A DNA stretch of 64,000 nt from Bacillota bacterium (GTDB taxonomy: Bacteria > Bacillota > Clostridia > Oscillospirales > Ruminococcaceae), in assembly GCA_023388515.1 (NCBI GenBank), contig JAEWGD010000038.1:76775-140774 (forward strand). Direction: 5' to 3'. Numbering within the stretch: the first letter of the stretch is position 1; every line of letters starts with the position of its first letter. The notes beneath the pieces are model-generated. The model saw nothing but the letters and a program-made list of their open reading frames with translations, made no database searches and was not told the DNA's origin. The position numbers and the translations under genes are program-made. Positions 15,414 through 24,622 of this stretch are shown piece after piece.

Positions 15414-16925
15414 ATGTTTATGAATAAAAAAAGGATTCCAAGCTTGTTTTTGGCGTTGACATTTATGTTTACACTAATAACTTCAAATTATGTATCTGCC
15501 GTAACTTATGATGACTCTAATATTTCGGTGAAAACTTTTCATGCAGATTTAATTCAAGAGGGTGCAACTACGCAATCCACTTCAGTTTTTACTGCTAAAA
15601 GATATGACGCAAGGAAAACTACAACGCTTACACTTGAAGAGGCAATGTATGATGCTTTTATAAATGTAGAACCTTCAGTTGACCTTTCTAGATACAAAGT
15701 AACATCTGAGGAAGTTTTTGAAGTATTTGCACAGATAATTAATTTTAGCCCTGAATTGTTTTATGTTGACAATAAAATACAGAGTTATTATAATACTGCT
15801 ACTAATTATGTCGCTGTAACGAATTTGTTTTACAATTATACAAATGATGAAATATATGAAATGAAGATAGAATTTGATGAAGAAGTAGATTATATTCTCA
15901 GTACGCTTGATGAAAATATGAGCGATTTAGAGAAGATATTAGCTGTTCATGAGTATTTTTTAGTTCACTTTAAATATGATTATACTTATTCTATTTACAA
16001 TGCCTATGATATATTAATTAATAAAACAGGAGTTTGTCAAGCATATGCATTAGCATATAAGTATATTTTAAATCAACTGGATATTGAATGTTGGTTAGTG
16101 ACAAGTGATACGATAAATCATGCATGGAATATAGTTAATCTTGATGGTACATATTACCACATAGATACTACTTGGAATGATAATTATCAAACTCTTGGCA
16201 AAGCTTCTCATGATAATCTTTTGAAAAGTGAAGATGCGATTATAGAGCTTGGGCATACAGATATAAATGAAATATATGTTGCTGAAGATACTACATATGA
16301 TAATTATTTTTGGGTTGAGATAACAAATGGCATGACTTATCTTGATGGAAAATGGTATTATATAAGCAGAAGTGGGCATCTTACAAGCTATGATTTTGCA
16401 ATTGATAAGATGACGGCTGTATATAAGCCTGAAATCTTTACAAGTTCTTATACTCTTTACAGCAATGTTCAAACGTATAACGGAAAGCTTTTATATAATA
16501 GCCAAAATACTATTTATTCTGTAAATGCTGATGGAACGGACGAAACTGCTATTTATACATTAGCTAAAGGCGAAACAAGGAGTATTTTTGGAATAGCAGT
16601 ATATAAGGATGAGTTGATTTTCACATTGAAGAAATCAGCAGGCGATGACGATAATTTGCAATACTTGTCATTGAATGAATTGTTTGAAGAAGAAGAACCA
16701 ACAACAGTGCCAACAGAAACTACAACAGAAATTGAAAGCCCGATAGTTTTGGGCGACTTAGATGGAGATAGTATTGTAACGATTGTTGATGTAGTTATTC
16801 TTATTAAGGTATTACAGGGGAGTTATGATTTATCTGAGGAGTTAGCAGTTAATGCTGATGTTGTGGAAGATGGAAATATCAATGTTTATGACTTAATTGC
16901 AATTAAGAAAATATTGTTACAGTAG
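15414..16925 (+). CDS. Secreted transglutaminase-like protein with C-terminal dockerin
   Basis: 503 residues, secreted. After a signal peptide (about 1-30, ending near VSA) comes a region with a transglutaminase/protease core. The Cys-His-Asp triad appears as Cys in TGVCQAYA (about 206), His in INHAWN (about 234) and Asp in HIDTTWND (about 250). A beta-rich region of about 170 residues and a short Thr/Glu linker (about 428-442) follow. The last 60 residues are a dockerin (loops DLDGDSIVTIVD and DVVEDGNINVYD). It would sit on a cellulosome and act on proteins or peptides rather than glucan; substrate unknown. GTG at 15405 and ATG at 15408 are too close to GGGAG (15401-15405), so ATG at 15414 is preferred. 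It forms its own unit. Confidence 0.88.
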   Translation: MFMNKKRIPSLFLALTFMFTLITSNYVSAVTYDDSNISVKTFHADLIQEGATTQSTSVFTAKRYDARKTTTLTLEEAMYDAFINVEPSVDLSRYKVTSEEVFEVFAQIINFSPELFYVDNKIQSYYNTATNYVAVTNLFYNYTNDEIYEMKIEFDEEVDYILSTLDENMSDLEKILAVHEYFLVHFKYDYTYSIYNAYDILINKTGVCQAYALAYKYILNQLDIECWLVTSDTINHAWNIVNLDGTYYHIDTTWNDNYQTLGKASHDNLLKSEDAIIELGHTDINEIYVAEDTTYDNYFWVEITNGMTYLDGKWYYISRSGHLTSYDFAIDKMTAVYKPEIFTSSYTLYSNVQTYNGKLLYNSQNTIYSVNADGTDETAIYTLAKGETRSIFGIAVYKDELIFTLKKSAGDDDNLQYLSLNELFEEEEPTTVPTETTTEIESPIVLGDLDGDSIVTIVDVVILIKVLQGSYDLSEELAVNADVVEDGNINVYDLIAIKKILLQ

Positions 16926-16948
16926 TGCAACTGAAAAAAATAAAGCTA

Positions 16949-16988
16949 AAGCCAGTGTGCGATTTTTGTGCACTGGCTTAATTATTTT
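16949..16988 (+). terminator. Rho-independent terminator
   Basis: A 9-bp stem (AAGCCAGTG with CACTGGCTT) is followed by AATTATTTTAT. It ends the transglutaminase-dockerin transcript. Confidence 0.8.
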
Positions 16989-17089
16989 ATAAATTAGTGG
17001 TCAATCACTTGCCAAATCTATGTGTAAGATGATATAATAGTAGTTAAAGTTTTTTAACGGCATTAAAACACAATTGATAGGGGATAAAT

Positions 17090-17917
17090 ATGAAGAATAA
17101 AAAGACAATACTAACATCATCAAAAGGGTTGCTTATAGGATCATCAATGCTTGTTCCTGGAGTTAGTGGTGGAACGATGGCAATAATTTTAGGGATATAT
17201 GATGAATTAATTAGTTCTATAAATAATTTTTTTAAGGATTTTAAGAAAAGTTTCTTTTTCCTAATGCAATTTTGTATTGGTGCGGGTATAGGTTTTGTTC
17301 TATTCGCAAAGCTGATTTCAACAGCGTTGGACAAGTACGAGCTACCAATGATGTATTTGTTTATAGGTGCTATTTTGGGTGGGATTCCACTTTTAATTAA
17401 GCAAACAGAAATTAAAAAGGATAATAAAAAGCAGATTTTATTCGGAGCTATCGCTGGATTACTTGGACTGGCTTTAGTTGTATTCCTTGATAAAATGCCT
17501 AAAAGCTCATTTGAGTTTGATGCAAATATTACACCGAAGTTACTTGCAATGCAAGTAATTACTGGGTTTATTATAGCTATTGCTCTTGTTCTGCCTGGAA
17601 TAAGCACCTCACATATGTTATTAGTGCTTGGTATGTATCCAGCGTTTCTTTTAGCCCTTGAAAACCCATTTGATAATATTTTATTTCTTGGATTTCTTGG
17701 AATCAGTGTTGTAATAGGTGTATTTGTTATTACAAGACCTCTTGAGTTGGCTATGAAAAAATACCCACAGATAACATATTGTGCGATAATTGGATTTGTA
17801 GCAGGTTCGGTTATAACTGTATTTCCTGGTTTCCCAACAGGAATAGAGATATTAATATGTGCTATAACTCTTGCTTTAGGTTGCTTAGCAATTAATCGCA
17901 TAACAAAGGTTAGCTAG
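17090..17917 (+). CDS. DUF368 family membrane protein (putative undecaprenyl-phosphate translocase)
   Basis: Polytopic membrane protein of 275 residues with about eight hydrophobic segments. It has two related signature regions, SSMLVPGVSGGTMAIILGIYDELI at the N-terminus and LVLPGISTSHMLLVLGMYPAFL in the middle, as in DUF368 proteins. Members of this family have been linked to recycling of the lipid carrier undecaprenyl phosphate across the membrane; that role is inferred here from the family. GGGG lies before the ATG. A long open frame on the opposite strand is a shadow. It appears monocistronic. Confidence 0.85.
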   Translation: MKNKKTILTSSKGLLIGSSMLVPGVSGGTMAIILGIYDELISSINNFFKDFKKSFFFLMQFCIGAGIGFVLFAKLISTALDKYELPMMYLFIGAILGGIPLLIKQTEIKKDNKKQILFGAIAGLLGLALVVFLDKMPKSSFEFDANITPKLLAMQVITGFIIAIALVLPGISTSHMLLVLGMYPAFLLALENPFDNILFLGFLGISVVIGVFVITRPLELAMKKYPQITYCAIIGFVAGSVITVFPGFPTGIEILICAITLALGCLAINRITKVS

Positions 17918-17952
17918 ATAATTAGCTAGGTTTATCATTGATGTATACTCTC

Positions 17953-18025
17953 ATAGCGAATGAGATTACCTCTTTTCAGTTTGACTTATTAGCTTAACTG
18001 TAACACAGGTTTTCATATTCGCTAT
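17953..18025. other. Candidate structured element of three nested stems
   Basis: In the 237-base gap upstream of ruvC, three nested perfect stems can be drawn. The outer stem is 9 bp (ATAGCGAAT at 17953-17961 with ATTCGCTAT at 18017-18025), the middle 4 bp (17968-17971 with 18007-18010) and the inner 5 bp (17977-17981 with 17996-18000). No T-run follows, so it is not a simple terminator. It matches no RNA family I know. Confidence 0.35.
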
Positions 18026-18074
18026 TGTTGTTATATAAAATAATGCTTTTTAATTTACAATATATTATTTTTTG

Positions 18075-18104
18075 TTGAAATATGTGTTGGAAATATGTTA
18101 TAAT
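18075..18104 (+). promoter_or_regulatory. Sigma-A promoter of the ruv operon
   Basis: TTGAAA (18075-18080), an 18-base spacer and TATAAT (18099-18104) with an extended -10 TG two bases upstream. It lies about 50 bases before the ruvC start. Confidence 0.7.
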
Positions 18105-18154
18105 ATTACTAAAAGCAAATTAGTTATAGTTAAGAAATAATTTGAGGTGTTTAA

Positions 18155-18652
18155 TTGAGAATAATCGGTATTGACCCTGGATATGCGATAGTCGGATTTG
18201 GTGTTGTGGAATATGATGGGCATAAATTTGTCCCTATTGAGTATGGAGCAATTACTACTGAAGCTAATACTCCGTTTCCTCTTAGGCTGAAAAGTATTTA
18301 TGATGATATGGAATTTATTTTGGATAAGTATAAGCCAGAACGTTTTGCGATTGAAAAGCTGTTTTTCACTTCAAACCAAAAAACAGGAATTGACGTTGCA
18401 CAGGCAAGGGGTATACTTGTTCTTTCGGCTGTATCAAGGGGGATACCTATTTTTGAATATACACCGTTACAGGTTAAGCAAGCAGTTGTTGGATACGGTA
18501 GAGCAGAAAAGAGTCAAGTTATGGATATGACTAAAAGGATTTTGAATTTGCAACAAATACCAAAGCCTGATGATGCAGCAGATGCATTAGCTATTGCTAT
18601 ATGTGATGCTCATTGTTCAAATTCGAATAGAATTAATTGTGGATGTAGGTGA
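18155..18652 (+). CDS. ruvC: Holliday junction endonuclease RuvC
   Basis: Resolves Holliday junctions after RuvAB branch migration. The acidic catalytic residues are visible: Asp in IGIDPGYA, Glu in FAIEKLFF, and Asp in PDDAADALAIAICDAH. At 165 residues it has normal length. The start is TTG at 18155 with GAGGTG upstream, giving the usual MRIIGIDPG beginning. It heads a dense plus-strand run; an LRR gene separates it from ruvA and ruvB. Confidence 0.95.
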   Translation: MRIIGIDPGYAIVGFGVVEYDGHKFVPIEYGAITTEANTPFPLRLKSIYDDMEFILDKYKPERFAIEKLFFTSNQKTGIDVAQARGILVLSAVSRGIPIFEYTPLQVKQAVVGYGRAEKSQVMDMTKRILNLQQIPKPDDAADALAIAICDAHCSNSNRINCGCR

Positions 18653-18658
18653 TTTTAA

Positions 18659-19690
18659 ATGAATTATGGACAGTTGTTTAATTATGTTGTAGAAGACGAA
18701 AAAGTTATTATTGAGTCTGCTGTTTCTAAAAATACTACAGAAGTAGTTATTCCAAGTTCGATTTCGGGTATTCCTGTTGTTGGGATAGCAAATGATGCTT
18801 TTAGTAGATGCAAACAGCTGAGAAGGGTAGTTATTTCTGATACAGTTGAAATAATTGGTGATGGTGCATTTAATGAATGTGTTGATTTGGCATATGTAAA
18901 GCTACCTTGCAAGTTAAAAAGGATTAGCGATAATACATTTAGTAATTGCCGTAAGTTAGATGAGATTATTATTCCTGATACGGTTATAGAGATAGGTGCT
19001 GAAGCATTCTGTGGCTGCAATTCTCTTAGGGAATTGATTATTCCTAGTGGTGTTAAACAAATTAAGGAGAGAGTTTTTGCTGATTGTATAAAGCTGTCAA
19101 GCATTGCTTTTCTTTCAGGAGATTGCAGTATCGGCTTTAGAGCATTTTTTCATTGCAGAAACTTAAAATCGGCTACTATGAGATATGAATATACTAAACT
19201 GGATTTTTATGCACATCCAGAGCTTGCAGGAGTACGAGAAATTAAGGTTAGAATTTATGAAGGTGACGGCGAATATAAAGAGCATAAGGTTTTTGTGCCA
19301 ACAGATGAATTGAAGACAGAGGGATATAATGCTATTCACCGTGAATATTGTCGGTTATTTAAAAATGGATTTACTTGGGGAGGGTATGATAAGGCATATT
19401 CTTCGCTGAATGATATGGAAAAAAGGATTGATGTTTCAGCATATAGAATGATATGCAGAGATGGTCTTACTGAAGAGATGGAAAAGGATTACTATTCATT
19501 TTTGAAAAAGAATTCAAAAGTTGCAATTAATCAGTTTTTAGATTATAATGATATAGCTGGACTTGAGGTTATGGCTGATATTGGAAGTATAAACAAATTT
19601 AATATAGGTAAAAATATAAAGCTTGCTGAGAAGATGAAAAGGGATAAGTGTAAGGAATTTCTTGTTAAATATAAAAGCACACGATTATAA
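18659..19690 (+). CDS. Leucine-rich-repeat (BspA/TpLRR type) protein inside the ruv operon
   Basis: 343 residues without signal peptide or membrane segment, so predicted cytoplasmic. Residues about 20-165 hold at least five TpLRR/LRR_5 repeats of roughly 23 residues, each of the form AF..C..L..V.IP..V..IG (e.g. AFSRCKQLRRVVI, AFNECVDLAYVKL, AFCGCNSLRELII). The last 160 residues are alpha-helical in character and not recognised. The start lies 6 bases after ruvC and the gene ends 32 bases before ruvA, so it is co-transcribed with them. BspA-type repeats are usually found on secreted proteins, which makes an intracellular form here unusual. Function unknown. Confidence 0.85.
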   Translation: MNYGQLFNYVVEDEKVIIESAVSKNTTEVVIPSSISGIPVVGIANDAFSRCKQLRRVVISDTVEIIGDGAFNECVDLAYVKLPCKLKRISDNTFSNCRKLDEIIIPDTVIEIGAEAFCGCNSLRELIIPSGVKQIKERVFADCIKLSSIAFLSGDCSIGFRAFFHCRNLKSATMRYEYTKLDFYAHPELAGVREIKVRIYEGDGEYKEHKVFVPTDELKTEGYNAIHREYCRLFKNGFTWGGYDKAYSSLNDMEKRIDVSAYRMICRDGLTEEMEKDYYSFLKKNSKVAINQFLDYNDIAGLEVMADIGSINKFNIGKNIKLAEKMKRDKCKEFLVKYKSTRL

Positions 19691-19722
19691 GGTTTATTTG
19701 AAATTATGGAGGCAGTTTTAAT

Positions 19723-20328
19723 ATGATTTATAGCGTAAGGGGCGAATTAATTGCTAAAGAAATATCTTTGGTAGTTATTGAATGTTCTGGAGTTGGATAT
19801 GCTTGCAGAACAACGTTAGCAACCCTTTCACAGATTGGTAATCTTGGTGAGGAAGTTAGATTATATACCTATTTGAATGTTCGAGAGGATTCTATGGAGT
19901 TGTTTGGGTTTCATACTCTTGATGAGTTGAATTGCTTTAAGATGTTAACTACTGTTTCAGGGGTAGGACCTAAAGCAGGACTTTCGATACTTTCTGATAT
20001 AAGCGTAGAAAAGTTTGCACTTATTGTTGCATCTGGTGATAGTAAAGCTTTGACAAAGGTTAAAGGTATAGGTCCAAAGATTGCACAACGAATTGTGTTG
20101 GAATTAAAGGATAAAATTGCTAAGGAGGGCTTTTCTTCTACTGGAGAAGGGTTGGATTTTGAGCCTATTTTGAGTGACTCAAATACTGGAGAGGCAATGT
20201 CTGCGTTAGTAGTTCTTGGCTATTCTCAATCAGATGTAGCACCAATAATTGCCAAGTTAGACCAAAATCTTTCTTCATCAGAGATGATAAAACAGGTGTT
20301 GAAGATGATTGGTAAAAAGTTTGAATAG
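19723..20328 (+). CDS. ruvA: Holliday junction branch-migration protein RuvA
   Basis: Binds Holliday junctions and loads the RuvB motor. 201 residues: an N-terminal OB-fold (MIYSVRGELI), two helix-hairpin-helix motifs in the middle (TVSGVGPKAGLSIL and KVKGIGPKIAQRIV) and the C-terminal RuvB-binding three-helix domain (GEAMSALVVLGYS). GGAGG lies upstream of the ATG. It is followed 56 bases later by ruvB. Confidence 0.96.
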   Translation: MIYSVRGELIAKEISLVVIECSGVGYACRTTLATLSQIGNLGEEVRLYTYLNVREDSMELFGFHTLDELNCFKMLTTVSGVGPKAGLSILSDISVEKFALIVASGDSKALTKVKGIGPKIAQRIVLELKDKIAKEGFSSTGEGLDFEPILSDSNTGEAMSALVVLGYSQSDVAPIIAKLDQNLSSSEMIKQVLKMIGKKFE

Positions 20329-20384
20329 AAAATAGATTTTTATACTATAAATATTACTGAAAAATATATTCTGGAGGGATTTTC

Positions 20385-21431
20385 TTGATAGAAACAGGTG
20401 ATATGGAACTTGAAAACAGAATGACAACACCTGAATATACAACTAACGATAATGAAATAGATTATTCACTAAGACCTAAAACCTTACAGGAATATATTGG
20501 GCAGGATAAGGTTAAGGAGAATCTTGCTATATATATAGAGGCGGCTAAGCGTAGGGAAGAGCCACTTGACCATGTGCTTTTATATGGTCCTCCTGGACTT
20601 GGAAAAACCACGCTAGCGGGCATAATTGCTAATGAAATGGGTGTAAATCTGCGTATAACATCAGGACCTGCAATAGAAAAGCCAGGAGATTTGGCAGCGT
20701 TGCTTACTAATCTTACTGAAAATGATGTGTTGTTTATTGATGAAATACACAGGCTTTCTCGTGCGATAGAGGAGATATTATACCCAGCACTTGAGGATAA
20801 TGCATTGGATATAATGATAGGAAAAGGCCCTTCTGCACGTTCTATCAGAATTGACTTGCCTAAATTTACACTTGTCGGAGCAACCACAAGAGCAGGACAG
20901 CTTACAACACCGTTGAGGGATAGGTTTGGTGTATTGCTTAGATTAGAGCTTTACAACCACGACCAGTTGTGCGATATAGTTAGAAGAAGTAGTATGATTT
21001 TGGGGATACCTTGCGACGCTGAGGGTGCTATGGAGCTTGCTATGCGAGCAAGAGGAACTCCGAGGATTGCAAATAGATTGCTGAAACGAGTCAGGGATTT
21101 TGCTGATGTAATGGGCAATGGTACAATTACAAAGGAAATTGCACATATAGCTTTAGATAGGCTTGAGATTGACAGATTAGGGCTTGATAGCCTCGATAAG
21201 CGTGTACTTAATATGATTATAAAGGGGTACAATGGTGGACCTGTTGGAATAGAAACACTTGCTGCGGCTATTGGTGAGGAAGGTATTACCATAGAAGATG
21301 TATGCGAACCATTTCTTATGCAGTTGGGATTTTTATCAAGAACACCACGAGGACGCTGTGTAACAAGGCTTGCTTATGAACATTTGGGTTTAATGTCAAA
21401 AGAAAGTGATGATGAGCAGTTGAGCTTTTAG
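20385..21431 (+). CDS. ruvB: Holliday junction branch-migration ATPase RuvB
   Basis: AAA+ motor of the RuvAB complex, 348 residues. Walker A GPPGLGKTT, Walker B FIDEIHRL, sensor 1 GATTRAG and the arginine-finger region GPSARS are all present, as is the C-terminal winged helix (TPRGRCVTRLAYEHL). The start is TTG at 20385, eight bases after GGAGGG. A downstream ATG (20403) is possible but has no ribosome site. Confidence 0.96.
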   Translation: MIETGDMELENRMTTPEYTTNDNEIDYSLRPKTLQEYIGQDKVKENLAIYIEAAKRREEPLDHVLLYGPPGLGKTTLAGIIANEMGVNLRITSGPAIEKPGDLAALLTNLTENDVLFIDEIHRLSRAIEEILYPALEDNALDIMIGKGPSARSIRIDLPKFTLVGATTRAGQLTTPLRDRFGVLLRLELYNHDQLCDIVRRSSMILGIPCDAEGAMELAMRARGTPRIANRLLKRVRDFADVMGNGTITKEIAHIALDRLEIDRLGLDSLDKRVLNMIIKGYNGGPVGIETLAAAIGEEGITIEDVCEPFLMQLGFLSRTPRGRCVTRLAYEHLGLMSKESDDEQLSF

Positions 21432-21472
21432 TTGGGAATTTAGCGTTATTATATAAAAGGAGACAGTGTATA

Positions 21473-22828
21473 ATGGGAAGATTATTTGGAACAGATGGCG
21501 TAAGGGGAATAGCAATTACAGAATTAACTTGTGAGCTTGCAATGCAGATAGGTAGGGCGGCGGCGTTGGTGCTTACAAAGCAGATGAGCCATAAGCCAAC
21601 GATATATATTGGAAAAGATACAAGAATTTCATCTGACATATTAGAATCAGCACTTGTTGCAGGGATTTGTTCAGTTGGAGCAAATGCTGAAATACTTGGT
21701 GTTGTGCCAACTCCTGCTGTTGCATCACTTGTACGAAAAAATTGTGTTGATGCAGGTGTTATGATTTCAGCATCACACAACAGCATGGAGTTTAATGGAA
21801 TAAAGTTGTTTTCATCAACTGGATATAAGCTTTCAGATGAAATTGAGGAGGAAATTGAAAGGCTTATTTTAGATAATCCAGAAGAGATTACTCTTGCTTC
21901 TAACGAAAATGTTGGAAAGGTGTCCTATTACAAAGACGCACAGTGGGATTACATAAGATATGTTATGAAGGCTTGTTCAACAGCTGATTTAAAGGGCATG
22001 AGAGTTGCTCTTGATTGTGCTAATGGAAGTGCCTCTGTTACTGCTGAAAAGTTGTTTTCGGGCATGGGTGCAACTTGCTTTATGCTGAGTGCTAATCCTG
22101 ATGGAACAAATATAAATGATAAATGTGGCTCAACTCATATGGGAAATCTCATGAAATTTGTTAAGGAAAATAAGTGTCATGTTGGAATAGCTTTTGATGG
22201 TGATGCTGATAGATGTCTTGCTGTTGATGAAAACGGGGCTCTTATTGACGGAGATAAGCTTATCGCTATATGTGCAAAATCATATAAGGATGCAGGCAAG
22301 CTTAAAAATGATACAGCAGTAGTTACTGTTATGACTAATATAGGATTTTCATATTTTGCAAAGGAAAATAATATAAGCATTGTAAGTTCAAAGGTTGGCG
22401 ATAGATATGTGCTTGAAAAGATGATTGAGGGTGGATATAATATTGGTGGTGAGCAGAGTGGACATATTATTTTCCTTGATGACGCTACAACTGGTGATGG
22501 ACAGCTTTCTGGATTAAAGGTGATGGAGATTCTTGCAAAATCTGGGAAGAGGATGTCGGAGCTTGCTACAATAATGGAATGCTTTCCACAGATAATGATT
22601 AATGTAAAAATAAATGCAGATGGCAAAGAAGTATGGAAAAATGACAGTGATGTCACAGATTTAATCGAAAAGCATGAAAAAACACTTGGTGATAAGGGTA
22701 GAATATTAGTAAGAGAAAGTGGAACAGAGCCACTGATTAGAGTAATGATAGAGGGCAGAAATTTTGAGCTTATTAACACAATGGCAGTAGAAATTTCTGA
22801 TAAGATAAGAGAAAAGTTCGGGGCATAA
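21473..22828 (+). CDS. glmM: Phosphoglucosamine mutase
   Basis: Converts glucosamine-6-phosphate to glucosamine-1-phosphate for cell-wall precursor synthesis. At 451 residues it has the family length. The start MGRLFGTDGVRGIA, the phosphoserine loop MISASHNSMEFNG, the metal loop FDGDADRC, the sugar-binding GGEQSGH and the phosphate-binding RESGTEPLIRVM are all conserved. AAAGGAG lies upstream. It is 41 bases after ruvB, apparently in the same operon. Confidence 0.96.
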   Translation: MGRLFGTDGVRGIAITELTCELAMQIGRAAALVLTKQMSHKPTIYIGKDTRISSDILESALVAGICSVGANAEILGVVPTPAVASLVRKNCVDAGVMISASHNSMEFNGIKLFSSTGYKLSDEIEEEIERLILDNPEEITLASNENVGKVSYYKDAQWDYIRYVMKACSTADLKGMRVALDCANGSASVTAEKLFSGMGATCFMLSANPDGTNINDKCGSTHMGNLMKFVKENKCHVGIAFDGDADRCLAVDENGALIDGDKLIAICAKSYKDAGKLKNDTAVVTVMTNIGFSYFAKENNISIVSSKVGDRYVLEKMIEGGYNIGGEQSGHIIFLDDATTGDGQLSGLKVMEILAKSGKRMSELATIMECFPQIMINVKINADGKEVWKNDSDVTDLIEKHEKTLGDKGRILVRESGTEPLIRVMIEGRNFELINTMAVEISDKIREKFGA

Positions 22829-22854
22829 TAAATAGAAATTATAGGAGAAATATA

Positions 22855-23718
22855 TTGAGAATTGCTGATAAATGGACGGAATACCGTCTTATAGATACAT
22901 CAAATGGTGATAAGCTTGAGGATTGGAACGGAGTAACGCTAATTCGTCCCGACCCACAGATTATATGGAAAACACCCCGTAAAACTGATATGTGGGGTAA
23001 GGCAGATGGGCATTATCATCGTTCTTCAGCTGGTGGTGGAAGTTGGACTTTTAGGAAAGATGTTACTCAGGCATGGCAGATTTCATACGGTAATCTTGTT
23101 TTTAATATAAAACCAACTGGCTTTAAACATACGGGTTTGTTTCCCGAACAGGCTGTTAACTGGGACTTTATGTCTGATAAAATTAAATCATCATTCACAC
23201 AGGTTAATGTGCTGAATTTGTTTGCTTATACGGGTGGAGCAACTCTTGCTTGTGCTGATGCTGGGGCAAATGTTTGTCATGTTGATGCGTCTAAGGGTAT
23301 GGTTTCGTGGGCGAGGGAGAACGCTGGGGCATCTAATCTTTCGGATAAGCCTATACGTTGGATTGTTGATGATTGTGAGAAGTTTGTTGCAAGGGAAATT
23401 AAGCGTGACAGAAGCTATGATGCAATAATTATGGACCCTCCTTCATATGGCAGAGGTCCTAATGGCGAGGTTTGGAAGCTTGAGGATAATATATACGACC
23501 TTGTTGAGCTGTGTTCAAGGTTGTTGAGTAGGAAACCTCTTTTCTTTGTGCTTAACAGCTATACAACAGGGCTTTCACCATCGGTTATGGGATATATTTT
23601 AGGCGAAGTTCTGGTAAAAAGGTTTGGCGGAACGGTTAGCTTTGATGAAATCGGATTGCCTGTTGAAACTGGAGAAATGTGTTTGCCATGTGGTTCGACT
23701 GCAATTTGGCAGGCTTAG
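22855..23718 (+). CDS. RlmI-like SAM-dependent rRNA methyltransferase
   Basis: Class I methyltransferase of 287 residues. Motif I is NLFAYTGGATLACADAGA, the acidic loop is CHVDASKGMV, and the catalytic-site motif is MDPPSYGRGP. This pattern fits the Methyltrans_SAM family that includes RlmI and RlmK (23S rRNA methylation). The N-terminal PUA domain of RlmI is missing, so the exact target is unknown. The start is TTG at 22855 with AGGAG upstream. Confidence 0.82.
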   Translation: MRIADKWTEYRLIDTSNGDKLEDWNGVTLIRPDPQIIWKTPRKTDMWGKADGHYHRSSAGGGSWTFRKDVTQAWQISYGNLVFNIKPTGFKHTGLFPEQAVNWDFMSDKIKSSFTQVNVLNLFAYTGGATLACADAGANVCHVDASKGMVSWARENAGASNLSDKPIRWIVDDCEKFVAREIKRDRSYDAIIMDPPSYGRGPNGEVWKLEDNIYDLVELCSRLLSRKPLFFVLNSYTTGLSPSVMGYILGEVLVKRFGGTVSFDEIGLPVETGEMCLPCGSTAIWQA

Positions 23719-23742
23719 AAAAAGCTTTTCGGAGGTGTTGTT

Positions 23743-24609
23743 ATGGGTAATATTATAAAAACCGATGATGTTTATTTTTATTATGAAAGTCAATATTCAA
23801 CGGAGGAAGAAAAGGCAAAATCTCCTGTAAAGGAAATTTTAAAGGGGATAAATTTAGATATAAATAAGGGCGAATTTATCGCTGTTTTAGGGCATAATGG
23901 TTCGGGAAAATCTACCTTTGCAAAGCATCTTAATGCAATATTATTGCCTACAGGTGGCACAATTTACATTGAGGGCATTGATACAAAACTTGAGGATAAG
24001 CATTTTAATATTCGACAACGGGTTGGCATGGTTTTTCAAAACCCTGATAATCAAATTGTTGCAACAGTTGTTGAGGAAGATGTAGCTTTTGCGTTGGAAA
24101 ACTTGGGCGTTGAGCCAAAGGAAATGCGTAAGCGTGTTGACGAGGCACTAAAAGCTGTTGATATGTATGATTATCGTGAACACGCACCACATCAGCTTTC
24201 AGGGGGGCAGAAACAGCGTGTTGCCATAGCTGGTGTAATTGCTATGCGTCCTGAATGTATTGTCCTTGATGAGCCGACTGCGATGCTTGACCCAAAGGGC
24301 AGGCAGGAGGTTTTAAAAACTATAAGAATGCTCAATAGGGATTTTGGTATTACTATTGTTGCGATAACACATTATATGGATGAGGCAGCAGAGGCTGACA
24401 GAGTTATTGTTATGGATGAGGGCAAGGTTATTCTTGATGATACACCAAAAGAGGTGTTTTCAAAGGTAGAACTGCTTAAATCGGTGGGGCTTGATGTTCC
24501 ACAGGTAACGGAGCTGATTTATGAGCTTAATAAGCATGGTTTAGGTATTGATGGACAGATAATAACAGAAGAGGAGTGCGTTGAGGCACTTATGAAAATT
24601 CTAGCGTAA
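23743..24609 (+). CDS. ecfA1: Energy-coupling factor transporter ATPase EcfA1
   Basis: ABC ATPase of a group II ECF vitamin/metal importer, 288 residues. Walker A is GHNGSGKST, the Q-loop is FQNPDNQIV (the QNPD form typical of EcfA1), the ABC signature is LSGGQKQRVAIAG and Walker B ends in VLDEPTAMLD. CGGAGGTG precedes the ATG. It forms a unit with ecfA2 and ecfT. No substrate-binding S protein lies nearby, so it probably serves several S components encoded elsewhere. Confidence 0.95.
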   Translation: MGNIIKTDDVYFYYESQYSTEEEKAKSPVKEILKGINLDINKGEFIAVLGHNGSGKSTFAKHLNAILLPTGGTIYIEGIDTKLEDKHFNIRQRVGMVFQNPDNQIVATVVEEDVAFALENLGVEPKEMRKRVDEALKAVDMYDYREHAPHQLSGGQKQRVAIAGVIAMRPECIVLDEPTAMLDPKGRQEVLKTIRMLNRDFGITIVAITHYMDEAAEADRVIVMDEGKVILDDTPKEVFSKVELLKSVGLDVPQVTELIYELNKHGLGIDGQIITEEECVEALMKILA

Positions 24610-24622
24610 ATGAGGTATTCGC

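Noticed and set aside
17044..17901. 285-codon open frame opposite the DUF368 gene
   Set aside because: Exact shadow of a clear membrane-protein gene. Its composition is what the reverse strand of hydrophobic codons gives, and it has no ribosome site.
22177..22779. 200-codon minus-strand open frame opposite glmM
   Set aside because: Shadow frame; glmM is complete and fully conserved on the plus strand.
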